Positions 1 through 10,524 are shown, counted from the stretch's first letter. The stretch: DNA of 36,398 bases from Paracoccus thiocyanatus (GCF_900156255.1 NZ_FTMK01000026.1:1-36398), one strand, 5' to 3'. Numbers and translations: made by a program. Notes: generated by a model not told the origin, from the sequence alone.

Positions 1-26
1 TAGCGGGCAGGTTCGGGCTTGCTCAT
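1..26 (-). CDS. Start of a gene that runs off the left edge
   Basis: On the minus strand an ATG at 26 opens a frame that reads MSKPEPAR and continues past the window edge. A weak purine-rich stretch (AAGAG) lies about six bases upstream. The gene before it on the same strand is an RND-type periplasmic adaptor, so the partner inner-membrane permease is the natural guess. Eight residues are too few to test this. The 124-base gap between the two holds a perfect palindrome that may be an operator. Confidence 0.35.
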
Positions 27-45
27 GGCAGGCTCTTAACCCACC

Positions 46-64
46 GGATTCACGCCGTGAATCC
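46..64. promoter_or_regulatory. Perfect 19-bp palindrome, possible operator
   Basis: GGATTCACG-C-CGTGAATCC has 9-bp arms around a single central base. That is too tight for a stable RNA hairpin but suits a dimeric repressor site. It lies 20 bases upstream of the ATG at 26 on the minus strand, between the efflux adaptor and the next gene. Binding by a TetR-type regulator is an inference; no regulator gene is visible here. Confidence 0.35.
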
Positions 65-150
65 CGGAAGCTCATGAGTTCTGCAACAACGCTGCACGAG
101 GAAGACCGCGATGGGCGGCACCGGATGGCGTATGGAAAGGGCCGAGAAAT

Positions 151-1308
151 TCATGGCGCGGCCTGCACCTGGTCGCCGCTGCGAAAGAAGGCGCCGGCGC
201 GGGCCACGACCGCCTCGCCGGCCTCGACGCCCTCCAGGATCTCGCGCCGGCCCTGCCAGATCTGCCCGGCGCGGACCTCGCGCGTGTCGATCCGGCCGTC
301 CTTGACCACCTGCACCCGTTCGCCCGAGGCGTCTGCCAGCACGGCCGAGGCCGGCACCGTCACCGCCTGCCGCCGGTCGGTGATGACCCAGCCGCTGGCG
401 AAAAGCCCCGGCCGCAACCCCGGCACGGGGTCCAGCGCGATCCGCGCCTGACCCAGCCGCGTCACCGGATCGACCGCGGCCGGGGACAGGCGCAACCGGC
501 CCTGGACCCGGCCCAGGCCCGCAACCTCGATCTCGGCCGCGTCGCCCGGTTGCAACTGGCTCAGGGCGGTTTCGATCACGTCGGCCTCAAGTTCGACCTC
601 GCCGGCGGCGATCAGGGTGAACAACGGCTCGCCACCGGGAATGGCCCCCAGCCGCGCGCTGCGCGCGACCACCACGCCCGCGACCGGCGCGGTGATGCGG
701 GCATGGTCCAGGTTCAGCCGGGCAATGCGCCGCGCCGCATGGGCCTGGGCCAGGGCCGCGCGCGCCACCCCCAGCCCGTCGGACGCCGAGGCCAGCGCCG
801 CCCGCGCCGAAGCCTCGGTCGCGATGGCCTGGTCCAGCACCGCCTGGCTGGCATTGCCGCTTTGCCGCAGGCTGCGGGTGCGCTCCAGCACCGCGACCGC
901 CTGGGTCAGGCTGGCATCGGCGCTGGCGATCTGGCTTTCGGCCTGGCTGATCCCGGCTTCGGCGCGCTGATATTCGGCCTCGGCCTGGGCCAGTTCCGCC
1001 GACAGCACGTCTTCGGACAGGCGCGCCAGCACCTGCCCCGCCGTCACGCTGTCGCCGACCTCGGCCTCGATCCCGGTGATTTCGTGCCCCGACACCAGGG
1101 CGTGGACCTGAACCTCCTGCCGGGCGACCAGCGAGCCCGAGACCGGCACCCGCGCCTCGATCCAGCCGCGCTCGGCCTGGGCCAGCGTCACCACCGGCCG
1201 TTCGGCGGGCGCGGCCCCTTGGGCGGTTTCGGCCAGGGCCGGCGCCATTCCCGACAAGGACAGGGCAAGCATCGCCATGATTCCGGTAAGCCGGCCGCTT
1301 GCCGCCAT
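151..1308 (-). CDS. RND/HlyD-type efflux periplasmic adaptor subunit
   Basis: Membrane fusion protein of a tripartite efflux pump. It would bridge an inner-membrane RND permease to an outer-membrane channel and sit in the periplasm. The start was set at ATG 1308 because GGAGG lies five bases upstream; a TTG at 1320 and an ATG at 1311 are in frame but overlap that site. The 385-residue product begins with a signal-like hydrophobic segment ending near ALA. A biotinyl/lipoyl-like half (VQVHALVSG ... GDSVTAGQVLARL) follows, then a long Ala/Gln/Glu-rich coiled-coil hairpin at about residues 95-190, the second lipoyl half (ITAPVAGVVVARSARLG), a beta-barrel domain, and a membrane-proximal end (VTVPASAVL). 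This order and length are normal for the AcrA/MexA group. A permease is expected downstream, off the left edge. The substrate cannot be told. Confidence 0.88.
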   Translation of the reverse strand: MAASGRLTGIMAMLALSLSGMAPALAETAQGAAPAERPVVTLAQAERGWIEARVPVSGSLVARQEVQVHALVSGHEITGIEAEVGDSVTAGQVLARLSEDVLSAELAQAEAEYQRAEAGISQAESQIASADASLTQAVAVLERTRSLRQSGNASQAVLDQAIATEASARAALASASDGLGVARAALAQAHAARRIARLNLDHARITAPVAGVVVARSARLGAIPGGEPLFTLIAAGEVELEADVIETALSQLQPGDAAEIEVAGLGRVQGRLRLSPAAVDPVTRLGQARIALDPVPGLRPGLFASGWVITDRRQAVTVPASAVLADASGERVQVVKDGRIDTREVRAGQIWQGRREILEGVEAGEAVVARAGAFFRSGDQVQAAP

Positions 1309-1377
1309 CATCCCCTCCAATCAAACCTGCGGCGCAACATAATGGCGCCCATCCCCGGCAACAATGCCGGCCGGGCT

Positions 1378-2160
1378 TCAGAAGGAAACGCTGACGCCGG
1401 GTAGATTCAACTCTCCGACCAGGTCCCGCAGTTCCTGCCGGGCGGCGATATTGGACATGTTAAGCTGTTCCGTGCCGATATCCTTGAGATCCAGCAGCGT
1501 CAGGCCGCGCGGGAACAGTTCGCGAAAGATCACCCGTTCGGAAAAACCGGGTGCGACGCGAAAGCCGATACGCCGGGACAAAGCGGTCAAGGCGCCGCCG
1601 ACCTTGCGCTTGTTGTGCATGGCCTGCGTGCCCAGCCGGTTGCGCAGCACCAGCCAGTCGATCGGCCCCGCCCCCGCCTCGCCGCGCAATTGCCGGGCCG
1701 ACCAGACCATCTCGGCATAGATCGAGGGGCCAAGGATCCTGCCCTCGGGCGACAGCCGGGCCAAAAGGTCGAAATCGACGAAACTGTCATTCATCGGCGT
1801 GACCAGCGTATCGGCCAGCGTATGCGCCATCTGGCTAAGCCGGGTATGCGAGCCGGGACAGTCCAGCAGGATGAAATCGCATTCCGATTCGAGCGTGGAA
1901 ACCGCCTGCGACAGCGGGTCGGGACCGCCGGGGCTTTCCGGCTCCAGCAGGCCCAGGATCGGCATGGGCAGCTCTAGCCCCTCGCGCCGGGCAAAGGCGG
2001 CGCGGTTTTCCAGGTAGCGGCCAAAGCTGCGCTGGCGCAGGTCCAGGTCCAATGCGCCGACCCGGTGGCCCATGCGCGCCAGCGCGGTCGCCACATGCAT
2101 CGAGGTCGTGGACTTGCCCGAACCGCCCTTTTCATTCCCGACGACGATGATATGCGCCAT
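1378..2160 (-). CDS. mipZ: Division-plane positioning ATPase MipZ
   Basis: ParA/MinD-superfamily ATPase of 260 residues. In alphaproteobacteria MipZ forms a gradient from the ParB-bound origin and blocks FtsZ polymerisation away from midcell. The deviant Walker A motif KGGSGKST is at residues 11-18 with both signature lysines (11 and 16). It is followed by DLDLRQRSFGRYLENR, which matches MipZ rather than plasmid ParA proteins, and by the switch-II motif LLDCPG. No parB neighbour is present, as is usual for mipZ. The start at 2160 gives the motif its normal N-terminal position and has a G-rich ribosome site just upstream; the frame is open further back to 2268 without family support. It is separated by 69 bases from the efflux adaptor and is probably its own transcription unit. 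Confidence 0.93.
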   Translation of the reverse strand: MAHIIVVGNEKGGSGKSTTSMHVATALARMGHRVGALDLDLRQRSFGRYLENRAAFARREGLELPMPILGLLEPESPGGPDPLSQAVSTLESECDFILLDCPGSHTRLSQMAHTLADTLVTPMNDSFVDFDLLARLSPEGRILGPSIYAEMVWSARQLRGEAGAGPIDWLVLRNRLGTQAMHNKRKVGGALTALSRRIGFRVAPGFSERVIFRELFPRGLTLLDLKDIGTEQLNMSNIAARQELRDLVGELNLPGVSVSF

Positions 2161-2187
2161 GAATCCCCCCGCCCTGCCGGCCTGCGG

Positions 2188-2216
2188 ACCATAGGGCCAG
2201 GCCGGCGGCTTGAAAA
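2188..2216 (-). promoter_or_regulatory. Candidate mipZ promoter
   Basis: On the minus strand, TTTTCA (2216-2211) and TATGGT (2193-2188) are separated by exactly 17 bases and lie about 28 bases upstream of the mipZ start. The match to the sigma-70 consensus is only partial, so this is a weak call. Confidence 0.22.
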
Positions 2217-2341
2217 GCGCCCAGGCGCGGCGGATCCGGCTTTTCCGGGCGGCAGGCGGCCCCGTCAAGCTTTTGTTGCGGCTTCATTCTTTCAGCGCGG
2301 CAGCGGGGTGGTCGGGGCATCTGCGGCGGGGCGGGCTACCG

Positions 2342-2376
2342 CAAACGAAAAACGCCGCCCTGCGGGGGGCGGCGTT
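2342..2376 (-). terminator. Intrinsic terminator after rpmE
   Basis: Read on the minus strand, AACGCCGCCC (2376-2367) pairs perfectly with GGGCGGCGTT (2360-2351) around a six-base loop and is followed by TTTCGTTT. It lies 24 bases past the rpmE stop and should end the ffh-to-rpmE operon. Confidence 0.85.
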
Positions 2377-2399
2377 CGCATCTGCGGCTGGTGGCTGGA

Positions 2400-2621
2400 T
2401 CAGAAGCCCAGGCCCGCATATTTGTTCTTGAACTTCGACACGCGGCCGCCGGTGTCCATCAGCTTGGCCGAGCCGCCGGTCCAGGCGGGATGGACGCTGG
2501 GGTCGATGTCCAGCGACATGGTGTCGCCTTCCTTGCCCCAGGTCGAGCGCACCTGATAGGTGGTGCCGTCGGTCATCTTGACCTCGATCAGGTGATAGTC
2601 GGGATGGATGTCTGCTTTCAT
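2400..2621 (-). CDS. rpmE: 50S ribosomal protein L31
   Basis: Bacterial L31 of 73 residues, a large-subunit protein at the subunit interface. It begins [14 protein letters not shown], has the conserved SVHPAWTG segment, and ends [13 protein letters not shown]. It contains no cysteine, so it is the zinc-free (C-minus) form, which is usual in this bacterial group. A TGAGGAGA ribosome site overlaps the rplS stop codon, so the two genes are translationally linked. It is the last gene of the operon. Confidence 0.95.
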   Translation of the reverse strand: MKADIHPDYHLIEVKMTDGTTYQVRSTWGKEGDTMSLDIDPSVHPAWTGGSAKLMDTGGRVSKFKNKYAGLGF

Positions 2622-2632
2622 GGCGCGTCTCC

Positions 2633-3013
2633 TCAGGCCTTGGCTTCGGCTTTGGGCTTGTAGTTGCTGACCTCGGCGATCCGGGCCGACTTGCCGCGGC
2701 GGGCGCGCAGGTAATACAGCTTGGCGCGGCGGACGCGGCCGCGGCGCACCACGGTGATCGAGTCGATATTGGTCGAATAAAGCGGGAAGACGCGCTCGAC
2801 ACCCTCGCCGAACGAGATCTTGCGCACGGTGAACGACGCGCCGATGCTGCCGCCCTTGCGCGAGATGACGACGCCTTCGTACATCTGCACGCGGGTGCGG
2901 GTGCCTTCGGTCACTTTATAGCCGACGCGGACGGTGTCGCCGGCCTTGAAATCGGGGATATCCTTGCCGAGCGCGGCGATCTGCTCGGCTTCCAACTGGG
3001 CGATCAGGTTCAT
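2633..3013 (-). CDS. rplS: 50S ribosomal protein L19
   Basis: L19, 126 residues, sits at the interface of the 30S and 50S subunits. It starts [15 protein letters not shown] and carries the family core ([52 protein letters not shown]). The ATG at 3013 follows GAAGGAA by eight bases and lies two bases after the trmD stop. The length is normal, with a short Lys/Ala tail. Confidence 0.96.
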   Translation of the reverse strand: MNLIAQLEAEQIAALGKDIPDFKAGDTVRVGYKVTEGTRTRVQMYEGVVISRKGGSIGASFTVRKISFGEGVERVFPLYSTNIDSITVVRRGRVRRAKLYYLRARRGKSARIAEVSNYKPKAEAKA

Positions 3014-3015
3014 CG

Positions 3016-3879
3016 CTATGGTTCCTTCGGTTGCTCGCGGTAGTCCCGCGATTGGTCTGATGCGCCCGAGAGCTGTCGGTCCTTTGCCGGGTCCATAGGG
3101 GCTTGCCCATATGCCCGCCACAGGTCGGGGCGGCGTTCCTTGGTCAGCCTTTCGGCCATATCGTGTCGCCAATTGGCAATAGCCGCGTGATTGCCGGACA
3201 AAAGCACGTCCGGGATCGCGCGGCCTTCCCAAAGGGCGGGCTTCGTATACTGGGGATGTTCCAGCAGGCCGCCATGGTCCGGGGAAAAGGATTCCTCGGC
3301 CAGAGAGTCCTGATTCCCCAGCACGCGCGGTATAAGGCGAACCGTCGCGTCGATCAAGACCTGCGCCGCCAGTTCGCCGCCGGTCAGGACATAGTCGCCG
3401 ATGCTGATCTCTTCGACGCCATGGGCGTCCAGGACGCGCTGGTCCACGCCTTCGAAGCGGCCGCAGATCAGCGTCATGCCGGGACCTTGGGCCAGTTCGC
3501 GGGCGCGGGCCTGGGTAAAGGGCCTGCCGCGCGGCGACAGATAGATCACCGGCAGGTCGGCCCCCGCCTCGCGCAGCGCCGCATCCATCACGTCGGCGCG
3601 GATCACCATGCCGGCGCCGCCGCCGGCGGGCGTGTCGTCCACGTTGCGGTGCTTGCCGATGCCAAAGGGGCGCAGGTCGATGCTGCGCAGGTTCCACAGC
3701 CCCTCGGCCAGCGCCCTTCCCGTCAAGGAAAGTCCCAGAACCCCCGGAAAAGCCTCGGGGAAAAGCGTGACGACCTGGGCGGTCCAGGCGCCCCTGACCT
3801 GCGGCTGGGCCATCAGGTCGCGCGGCTGCCGGCTGGCGCGGATCGACAGCCGGCCATGGGATTTCGCGGCGCCGGTCAT
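3016..3879 (-). CDS. trmD: tRNA (guanine-37 N1)-methyltransferase TrmD
   Basis: SPOUT-class enzyme that uses S-adenosylmethionine to methylate G37 next to the anticodon, which prevents frameshifting. The 287-residue product has the core start [11 protein letters not shown], the loop [18 protein letters not shown], and the trefoil-knot motif [13 protein letters not shown]. An N-terminal extension of about 30 residues precedes the core; I recall similar extensions in related bacteria. An internal ATG at 3813 is possible. The chosen ATG overlaps the rimM stop (ATGA), which indicates translational coupling. The C-terminal RNA-binding part is complete. Confidence 0.95.
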   Translation of the reverse strand: MTGAAKSHGRLSIRASRQPRDLMAQPQVRGAWTAQVVTLFPEAFPGVLGLSLTGRALAEGLWNLRSIDLRPFGIGKHRNVDDTPAGGGAGMVIRADVMDAALREAGADLPVIYLSPRGRPFTQARARELAQGPGMTLICGRFEGVDQRVLDAHGVEEISIGDYVLTGGELAAQVLIDATVRLIPRVLGNQDSLAEESFSPDHGGLLEHPQYTKPALWEGRAIPDVLLSGNHAAIANWRHDMAERLTKERRPDLWRAYGQAPMDPAKDRQLSGASDQSRDYREQPKEP

Positions 3880-4376
3880 TCCTGTTCTTCCGGCGGGTCG
3901 GCGACGATGCGGCCCGCAGCCAGGTCCACCGTGGGCACGAAGGCGCGGGTAAAGGGCAAAAGCAGCACCCCCCGGCCCGCACCGTGGATCTCCAGGATGT
4001 CGCCGGCGCCGTGGTCATAGATCGCGCGGACCTTGCCCAGCAGCGCGCCGCCGGTGTCATGGACCGACAGGCCGATCAGGTCGGCATGATAGAATTCGTC
4101 GTCCGGCAGCGCCGGAAGCTTGTCGCGGTCAGCCCAAAGCGTGACGCCCCTAAGCGCCTCGGCCTGTTCGCGCGTCTCGACCCCCGACAGGCGGGCGCCA
4201 AGCCCGCCCGTCACCGGCCGCGTCAGGCGGACGGTGAACGAGCGGCTGCCGTCTTCGGTATAAAGCGGGGAATATGCGGCAATATCATCTGGTTGCGAGG
4301 TAAAGCTCTTCAGCCTCACCTCGCCCCGGACGCCAAAGGCGCCCGCGATCGCACCGACACAGACCCGCTCGGTCAT
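3876..4376 (-). CDS. rimM: 16S rRNA processing protein RimM
   Basis: Ribosome maturation factor that binds S19 in the head of the 30S subunit during late assembly. The 166-residue product begins [22 protein letters not shown], the typical RimM N-terminal barrel. It then shows the hinge region with [10 protein letters not shown] and a C-terminal PRC-barrel ending [15 protein letters not shown]. The start codon overlaps the rpsP stop as TAATG, and its own stop overlaps trmD as ATGA, so all three genes are coupled. Confidence 0.94.
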   Translation of the reverse strand: MTERVCVGAIAGAFGVRGEVRLKSFTSQPDDIAAYSPLYTEDGSRSFTVRLTRPVTGGLGARLSGVETREQAEALRGVTLWADRDKLPALPDDEFYHADLIGLSVHDTGGALLGKVRAIYDHGAGDILEIHGAGRGVLLLPFTRAFVPTVDLAAGRIVADPPEEQE

Positions 4377-4750
4377 TATTCCGAAGCGGCTTCTTCGGCC
4401 GGGGCGTTGGCGGCGGCTTCGCGCGCGGCGCGCTTTTCGGCGCGTTCCTTGGCGGCCTTGCCCGGTTCGCCCTTCTTCAGGTTCTTGCGCTCGGACTTGT
4501 CCTTGATGCCGGCGGCTTCCAGGAAACGGGCGACGCGGTCGGTCGGCTGCGCGCCCTGGGCCAGCCAGTATTGCACCCGCTCGACGTCCATCTTGATGCG
4601 GTCTTCGGAATCCTTGGGCAGCAGCGGATTATAGGTGCCCAGCTTTTCCAGGAAGCGGCCGTCGCGCGGCATACGCGAATCGGTCGCGACGATGGCGTAA
4701 TGGGGGCGTTTCTTGCTGCCACCACGGGCCAGGCGGATTTTCATTGCCAT
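4376..4750 (-). CDS. rpsP: 30S ribosomal protein S16
   Basis: S16, a primary assembly protein of the 30S body. Its 124 residues include [23 protein letters not shown] and [16 protein letters not shown] charged Lys/Glu/Ala C-terminal tail makes it longer than E. coli S16, as is common in alphaproteobacteria. ATG 4750 has AAGGAGA six bases upstream; a second ATG at 4744 is also possible. Confidence 0.96.
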   Translation of the reverse strand: MAMKIRLARGGSKKRPHYAIVATDSRMPRDGRFLEKLGTYNPLLPKDSEDRIKMDVERVQYWLAQGAQPTDRVARFLEAAGIKDKSERKNLKKGEPGKAAKERAEKRAAREAAANAPAEEAASE

Positions 4751-4796
4751 TGGGTCTTCTCCTTTGAATGGCGGGTCGGCGGGGGAACCCCCCGCG

Positions 4797-5093
4797 TCAG
4801 GACTGGAAGGTCTCGTGATGCCGAATCACTTCGGCGATCACGAAGTTCAGGAATTTGCGCGCGAATTCCGGGTCGAGATCGGCCTCGCGCGCGAGGCGTT
4901 CCAGCCGCTCGATCTGGTTCGCCTCGCGGGCGGGATCGGACGGAGGAAGGTCGTGTTCGGCCTTGAGGCGGCCGACGGATTGGGTGTGCTTGAAGCGTTC
5001 GGCCAGTGTATAGACCAGGATCGCGTCCAGCCGGTCGATGCTGGCGCGGTGGTCGCGCAGCAAGGCCGCGGCACGGGTGGTCGGATCACTCAT
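4797..5093 (-). CDS. Chorismate mutase (AroQ class)
   Basis: Small all-helical enzyme converting chorismate to prephenate at the branch to phenylalanine and tyrosine. The 98-residue product shows the AroQ pattern: [19 protein letters not shown] in helix 1 with the active-site Arg and Asp, a Lys in VGRLKAEH, then [12 protein letters not shown] and the C-terminal helix [14 protein letters not shown]. The start at 5093 has GGAGG five bases upstream. It is embedded between ffh and rpsP in the operon, an arrangement I recall from related Rhodobacterales. There is no fused dehydratase or dehydrogenase. Confidence 0.85.
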   Translation of the reverse strand: MSDPTTRAAALLRDHRASIDRLDAILVYTLAERFKHTQSVGRLKAEHDLPPSDPAREANQIERLERLAREADLDPEFARKFLNFVIAEVIRHHETFQS

Positions 5094-5147
5094 TCGGGCC
5101 TCCAGCGATAGCAATGCGCGGCGCCATGCCGAGACGGGACGCACCGT

Positions 5148-5690
5148 TCATGCCGCACCTGCGAGAGGATGGCGAAAGACATGCGGCGGCGAACGGTCAT
5201 CCCCGAAATGCGGCGCCTTGGCCTGCGGGTCGTGCACGGCGCCCAGCCGGCGGGCCAACGCGATCGAACGCGCATTCGCGGGGTCGATATAGCTGACCGG
5301 CCGGGACCAGCCGAGCGTGCGCAGCGCGAAATCGCGCGCCGTAAGGACCGCTTCCTGCGCATAGCCCCGGCCCTCCAGCCCGCCGGACCACAGCGTCCAG
5401 CCGATCTCATGCTCGGGCCAGCCGTCGGGAAACCACGGCCCGACCGCCCCCAGCCCCAGGTCCGATCCGCGCTCGGTCAGCACGAACATGCCATAGCCGC
5501 GCAGCACCCAATGGCCGATGAAATGGCCGAAGGCCCGCCAGGACTGGCCCGGCTGCACCATCGGCCCGCCGACAAAGCCGGCGCGGTCGCTTTCGAAAAA
5601 GTCGCGCCATGCCGGCCAGTCGCCGGCCTGCGGGGCGCGCAGGACCAGCCGCTCGGTCGTCAGCACGGGCGTGTCGGCAAGCCGGATCAT
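5148..5690 (-). CDS. GNAT-family N-acetyltransferase
   Basis: 180-residue acetyltransferase of the RimJ/RimL-like group. It opens with LTTERLVLRAPQAGDWPAW, the usual first strand and helix, and has EIGWTLWSGGLEGRGYAQEA, which is the acetyl-CoA pyrophosphate-binding segment (normally Q/RxxGxG/A). The late strand IDPANARSIALARRLGAV is also typical. It starts four bases after the ffh stop, whose last codons supply the GGAAGAA ribosome site, so it is co-translated with ffh. The substrate cannot be told from sequence. Confidence 0.82.
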   Translation of the reverse strand: MIRLADTPVLTTERLVLRAPQAGDWPAWRDFFESDRAGFVGGPMVQPGQSWRAFGHFIGHWVLRGYGMFVLTERGSDLGLGAVGPWFPDGWPEHEIGWTLWSGGLEGRGYAQEAVLTARDFALRTLGWSRPVSYIDPANARSIALARRLGAVHDPQAKAPHFGDDRSPPHVFRHPLAGAA

Positions 5691-5694
5691 GCGC

Positions 5695-7191
5695 TCATTT
5701 CTTCCCGAACAGGCCCGACAGCCCGCCGGGCAGGCCCATGCCGCCCAACTGGCCGCCCAGCCCCTTGGGGTCTTGCAGCATCCGCGTCGCCTCGGCCATC
5801 TTCTCGGGATCGACATTGGCCATGTCGGGCAGCCCGCCGCCCTTGCCGGTCATGGCGCGCATGGCCTGTTTCAGCATCCCGCCCTTGCCCATCTTGCCCA
5901 GCTTCTTCATCGTGTCGGCCATCTGCTTTTGCATCTTCAGCAGCTTGTTCAGTTCCGACACTTCCATGCCCGCGCCGGCGGCGATGCGCTTCTTGCGGCT
6001 GGCCTGCAACAGGTCGGGATTGGCGCGTTCCCTTTTCGTCATCGAGTTGATCAGCGCGATCTGACGCTTGATCGCCTTGTCGTCGAAGCCGGCGGCCTCG
6101 GCCTGCTTGGCCATCTTGCCCATGCCGGGCATCATGCCCATGATCGACTGCATCCCGCCCATCTTGAGCATCTGCTCAAGCTGGCCGCGCAGGTCGTTCA
6201 TGTTGAACATGCCCTTCTGGAAGCGCTTCATCATGCGCTCGGCCTGCTCGACCTCCAGCACTTCCTGGGCCTTTTCGACCAGGGCCACGATGTCGCCCAT
6301 GCCCAGGATGCGGCCGGCGATGCGCTGCGCGTCGAATACCTCCAGCGCGTCCATCTTTTCGCCCAGGCCGACAAAGCGGATCGGCTTGCCGGTCACGGCG
6401 CGCATCGACAGCGCAGCACCGCCGCGCCCGTCGCCGTCCATGCGGGTCAGCACCACGCCGGAAATCCCGACCTTGCCGTCGAACTCGGCCGCGACGTTCA
6501 CGGCATCCTGGCCGGTCAAACCGTCGACGACCAGCAGCGTCTCGCGCGGGCTGGCCACGTCGCGGACCGCCTGCACCTCGTCCATCAGCACTTCGTCGAT
6601 ATGCAGCCGCCCGGCGGTGTCGAGCATATAGACGTCATAGCCGCCCAGGCTGGCCTGCTGCTTGGCGCGCTTCGCGATCTGCACCGCATTCTCGCCCGGC
6701 ACGATGGGCAGGGTATCGACGCCGATCTGGGTTCCCAGGATCGCCAGCTGCTCCATCGCGGCCGGGCGGTTGGTGTCAAGGGACGCCATCAGCACCCGCT
6801 TCTTCTCGCGGTCCTTGAGGCGTTTCGCCAGCTTGGCCGTGGTGGTGGTCTTGCCCGAACCCTGAAGCCCGACCATCAGGATCGGCGCCGGCGGGTTGTC
6901 GATGCGCAGCGCGTCGGGCGCATCCTCGCCTTGCAGGACCTTGATCAGCTCGTCATGGACGATCTTGACGACCTGCTGGCCGGGGGTGATCGACTTGGTG
7001 ACGGCGCTTCCCGCCGCCTTCTGCGTCACCGATTTCACGAAGCTGCGCGCGACGGGCAACGAAACGTCTGCTTCCAGCAGCGCGACGCGCACCTCGCGCA
7101 TGGCGGCGGCGACATCATCCTCGGACAGCGCGCCCTGCTTGGTCAGCCGGTCGAAGACGCCGCCAAGGCGGTCGGACAGGTTTTCAAACAT
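5695..7191 (-). CDS. ffh: Signal recognition particle protein Ffh
   Basis: GTPase that binds signal sequences and 4.5S RNA and delivers ribosome-nascent chains to FtsY. The 498-residue product has the N domain (MFENLSDRLGGVFDRL), the GTPase P-loop GLQGSGKTTTTAKLA, a guanine-specificity region with TRMDGDGRGGAALS, and a methionine-rich M domain at about 330-450 that includes KRIAAGAGMEVSELN. The Met/Gly-rich C-terminus (residues after 440) is the flexible signal-binding end. ATG 7191 has TTGGAGGG six bases upstream. It is the first gene of the operon that runs through to rpmE. Confidence 0.97.
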   Translation of the reverse strand: MFENLSDRLGGVFDRLTKQGALSEDDVAAAMREVRVALLEADVSLPVARSFVKSVTQKAAGSAVTKSITPGQQVVKIVHDELIKVLQGEDAPDALRIDNPPAPILMVGLQGSGKTTTTAKLAKRLKDREKKRVLMASLDTNRPAAMEQLAILGTQIGVDTLPIVPGENAVQIAKRAKQQASLGGYDVYMLDTAGRLHIDEVLMDEVQAVRDVASPRETLLVVDGLTGQDAVNVAAEFDGKVGISGVVLTRMDGDGRGGAALSMRAVTGKPIRFVGLGEKMDALEVFDAQRIAGRILGMGDIVALVEKAQEVLEVEQAERMMKRFQKGMFNMNDLRGQLEQMLKMGGMQSIMGMMPGMGKMAKQAEAAGFDDKAIKRQIALINSMTKRERANPDLLQASRKKRIAAGAGMEVSELNKLLKMQKQMADTMKKLGKMGKGGMLKQAMRAMTGKGGGLPDMANVDPEKMAEATRMLQDPKGLGGQLGGMGLPGGLSGLFGKK

Positions 7192-7561
7192 CGGCGGCCC
7201 TCCAATGGTTGCCGTTGCCCCGGATGCGGGACGCGAATAAACAGATACGCCCCCGTGGGCGCAACGCGCTGACGGGGGGCGATCCCCGGACAAGGCGCGG
7301 GGACCGGAAGGGCAGACCTTCCGGGAATCCCGGCGTGGATAGGGCCAATGGCCGCCAAAGTCAACCGGGCCGGTTGACCCTGCCCCGGCTTTGGTGGAAA
7401 TCTCGCGGACCGGAGGCCCGAACCATGACCCATTCCACCCGCCGCTTCCCGGCTTTTCCGTCCGCGGAAACCATCGCCGTCGCCATGGGCCGGCCAGGCC
7501 GTCGGCCGGGCGCGGGCGGCGCAAGGCCGGATGACCTGTGCCACGGGCCGCGGCGCCGCTG
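7192..7561. promoter_or_regulatory. Divergent leader region of ffh with three stacked hairpins
   Basis: This 370-base gap between ffh (minus) and the DMT permease (plus) has no convincing gene. It contains three short inverted repeats in a row: CGCCC/GGGCG (7248-7261), CGGGG/CCCCG (7273-7288) and the perfect CCGGAAGG/CCTTCCGG (7304-7324). If the ffh transcript starts to the right of 7324, these would form structures in its leader. No clear -10/-35 pair was seen. The rest is unremarkable. Confidence 0.35.
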
Positions 7562-8466
7562 ATGGCCGAGCTTTCGGTGCTGCCCCGAATGCGCCGCGAG
7601 GCGCTGCAAGGCCATGCGGCAATGCTGCTGTTTTCGGCCGCGATCGCGGGATCGTTCTCGCTGGGGGCGCGGGCGGCGAACCTGATCGACCCGGCGGCGA
7701 TCTCGGCGGCGCGCTTTGCCATCGCGGCCGGCGTGGTCGGCGGCCTTGCCATGGCCGGCCCCGGCATCCCGCGCGAAGCCTTTCGCGCGCCCTGGCGCTA
7801 TCTGCTGCTGGGCGGGCTTTTCGCCGCCTATTTCGTGCTGATGTTCGAGGGGCTCAAGACCGCCCTGCCCGTCTCGGCCGCGGCGGTGTTCACGCTGACG
7901 CCGCTGATGTCGGCGGGCTTCGGCTGGCTGTTGATGCGGCAGCGCATGACCGGGCGCATCGCCCTGGCGCTGGGATTGGGGGCGGCGGGGTCGCTTTGGG
8001 TGATCTTCGGCGGCGATCCGGCGGCGCTGATGCGGCTGGAATTCGGCCGCGGCGAGGCGATCTACCTGGTCGGCTGCGCGGCCCATGCGCTTTACACGCC
8101 GCTGGTGCGCCGGCTGAACCGGGGCGAGAGGCCGATCGTCTCGACCTCGCCACCCTTGCCGCGGGCGGGCTGATCCTGCTTATCTGGGGTGGAAAGGCGA
8201 TCCTCGACACGGATTGGGCGCATCTGCCGGCCATCGTCTGGGTGACGCTGATCTATGTGGCGATCTTTGCCAGCGCGCTGACCACGGCGCTGGTGCAATT
8301 CGCCACCATGCGCCTGCCATCGTCCAAGGTGATGGCCTATACCTATCTGACGCCGGCCTGGGTGATCGGGCTCGAGGCCGCGCTCGCGCAGGGCATGCCG
8401 CCGCTGGCCGTGCTGCCTGGGGTGCTGGCGACCATCGCCGCGCTGCTTCTGCTGCTCAGGGACTGA
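7562..8466 (+). pseudogene. EamA/DMT-family permease, frameshifted
   Basis: Drug/metabolite transporter of the EamA type, normally about 290-300 residues with ten membrane helices in two repeats. The first part (to about 8130) reads in one frame: ATMLLF-like first helix, SAARFAIAAGVVGG, YFVLMFEGLKTALPVSAAAVF, and LYTPLVRRLNRGE. It then runs to a stop at 8173. The second part continues in another frame from about 8128 (LATLAAGGLILLIWG ... SSKVMAYTYLTPAWVIGLEA) to the stop at 8466. Removing two bases from GAGAG at 8126-8130 restores one frame. So either the gene is inactivated by a dinucleotide duplication, or there is a sequencing error. The start is uncertain: ATG 7562, GTG 7538 or ATG 7589, with no clear ribosome site. 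Confidence 0.8.
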
Positions 8467-8482
8467 CGGCGCGGTTGCGATT

Positions 8483-8547
8483 TGGGTATTTGGACAACGA
8501 AGAAGCCGAGGGCGCGGCGCCGGACTTCTTCGTTGCTCAAATACCCA
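8483..8547. repeat. Paired copies of a dispersed repeat, likely bidirectional terminator
   Basis: Two nearly identical 25-base arms in inverted orientation (8483-8507 and 8522-8547) surround a 14-base centre. The arms share TGGGTATTTG and CAACGAAGAAG, with only a swap of two bases and one substitution between them. The pair lies between the convergent ends of the DMT permease (8466) and ecm (8566). The long stem should act as a terminator for both. The same core recurs as single copies at 15121 and 21287. Confidence 0.75.
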
Positions 8548-8565
8548 TGCGGCCGTGCCACCGGC

Positions 8566-10524
<1,959 letters not shown>

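Noticed and set aside
7300..7325. Possible 4.5S (SRP) RNA next to ffh, because of ACCGGAAGGGCAG
   Set aside because: The GGAA loop closed by C-G and the following GCAG recall the SRP RNA tip, but the sequence pairs as a simple CCGGAAGG/CCTTCCGG palindrome, and the conserved asymmetric loop and long stem are absent.
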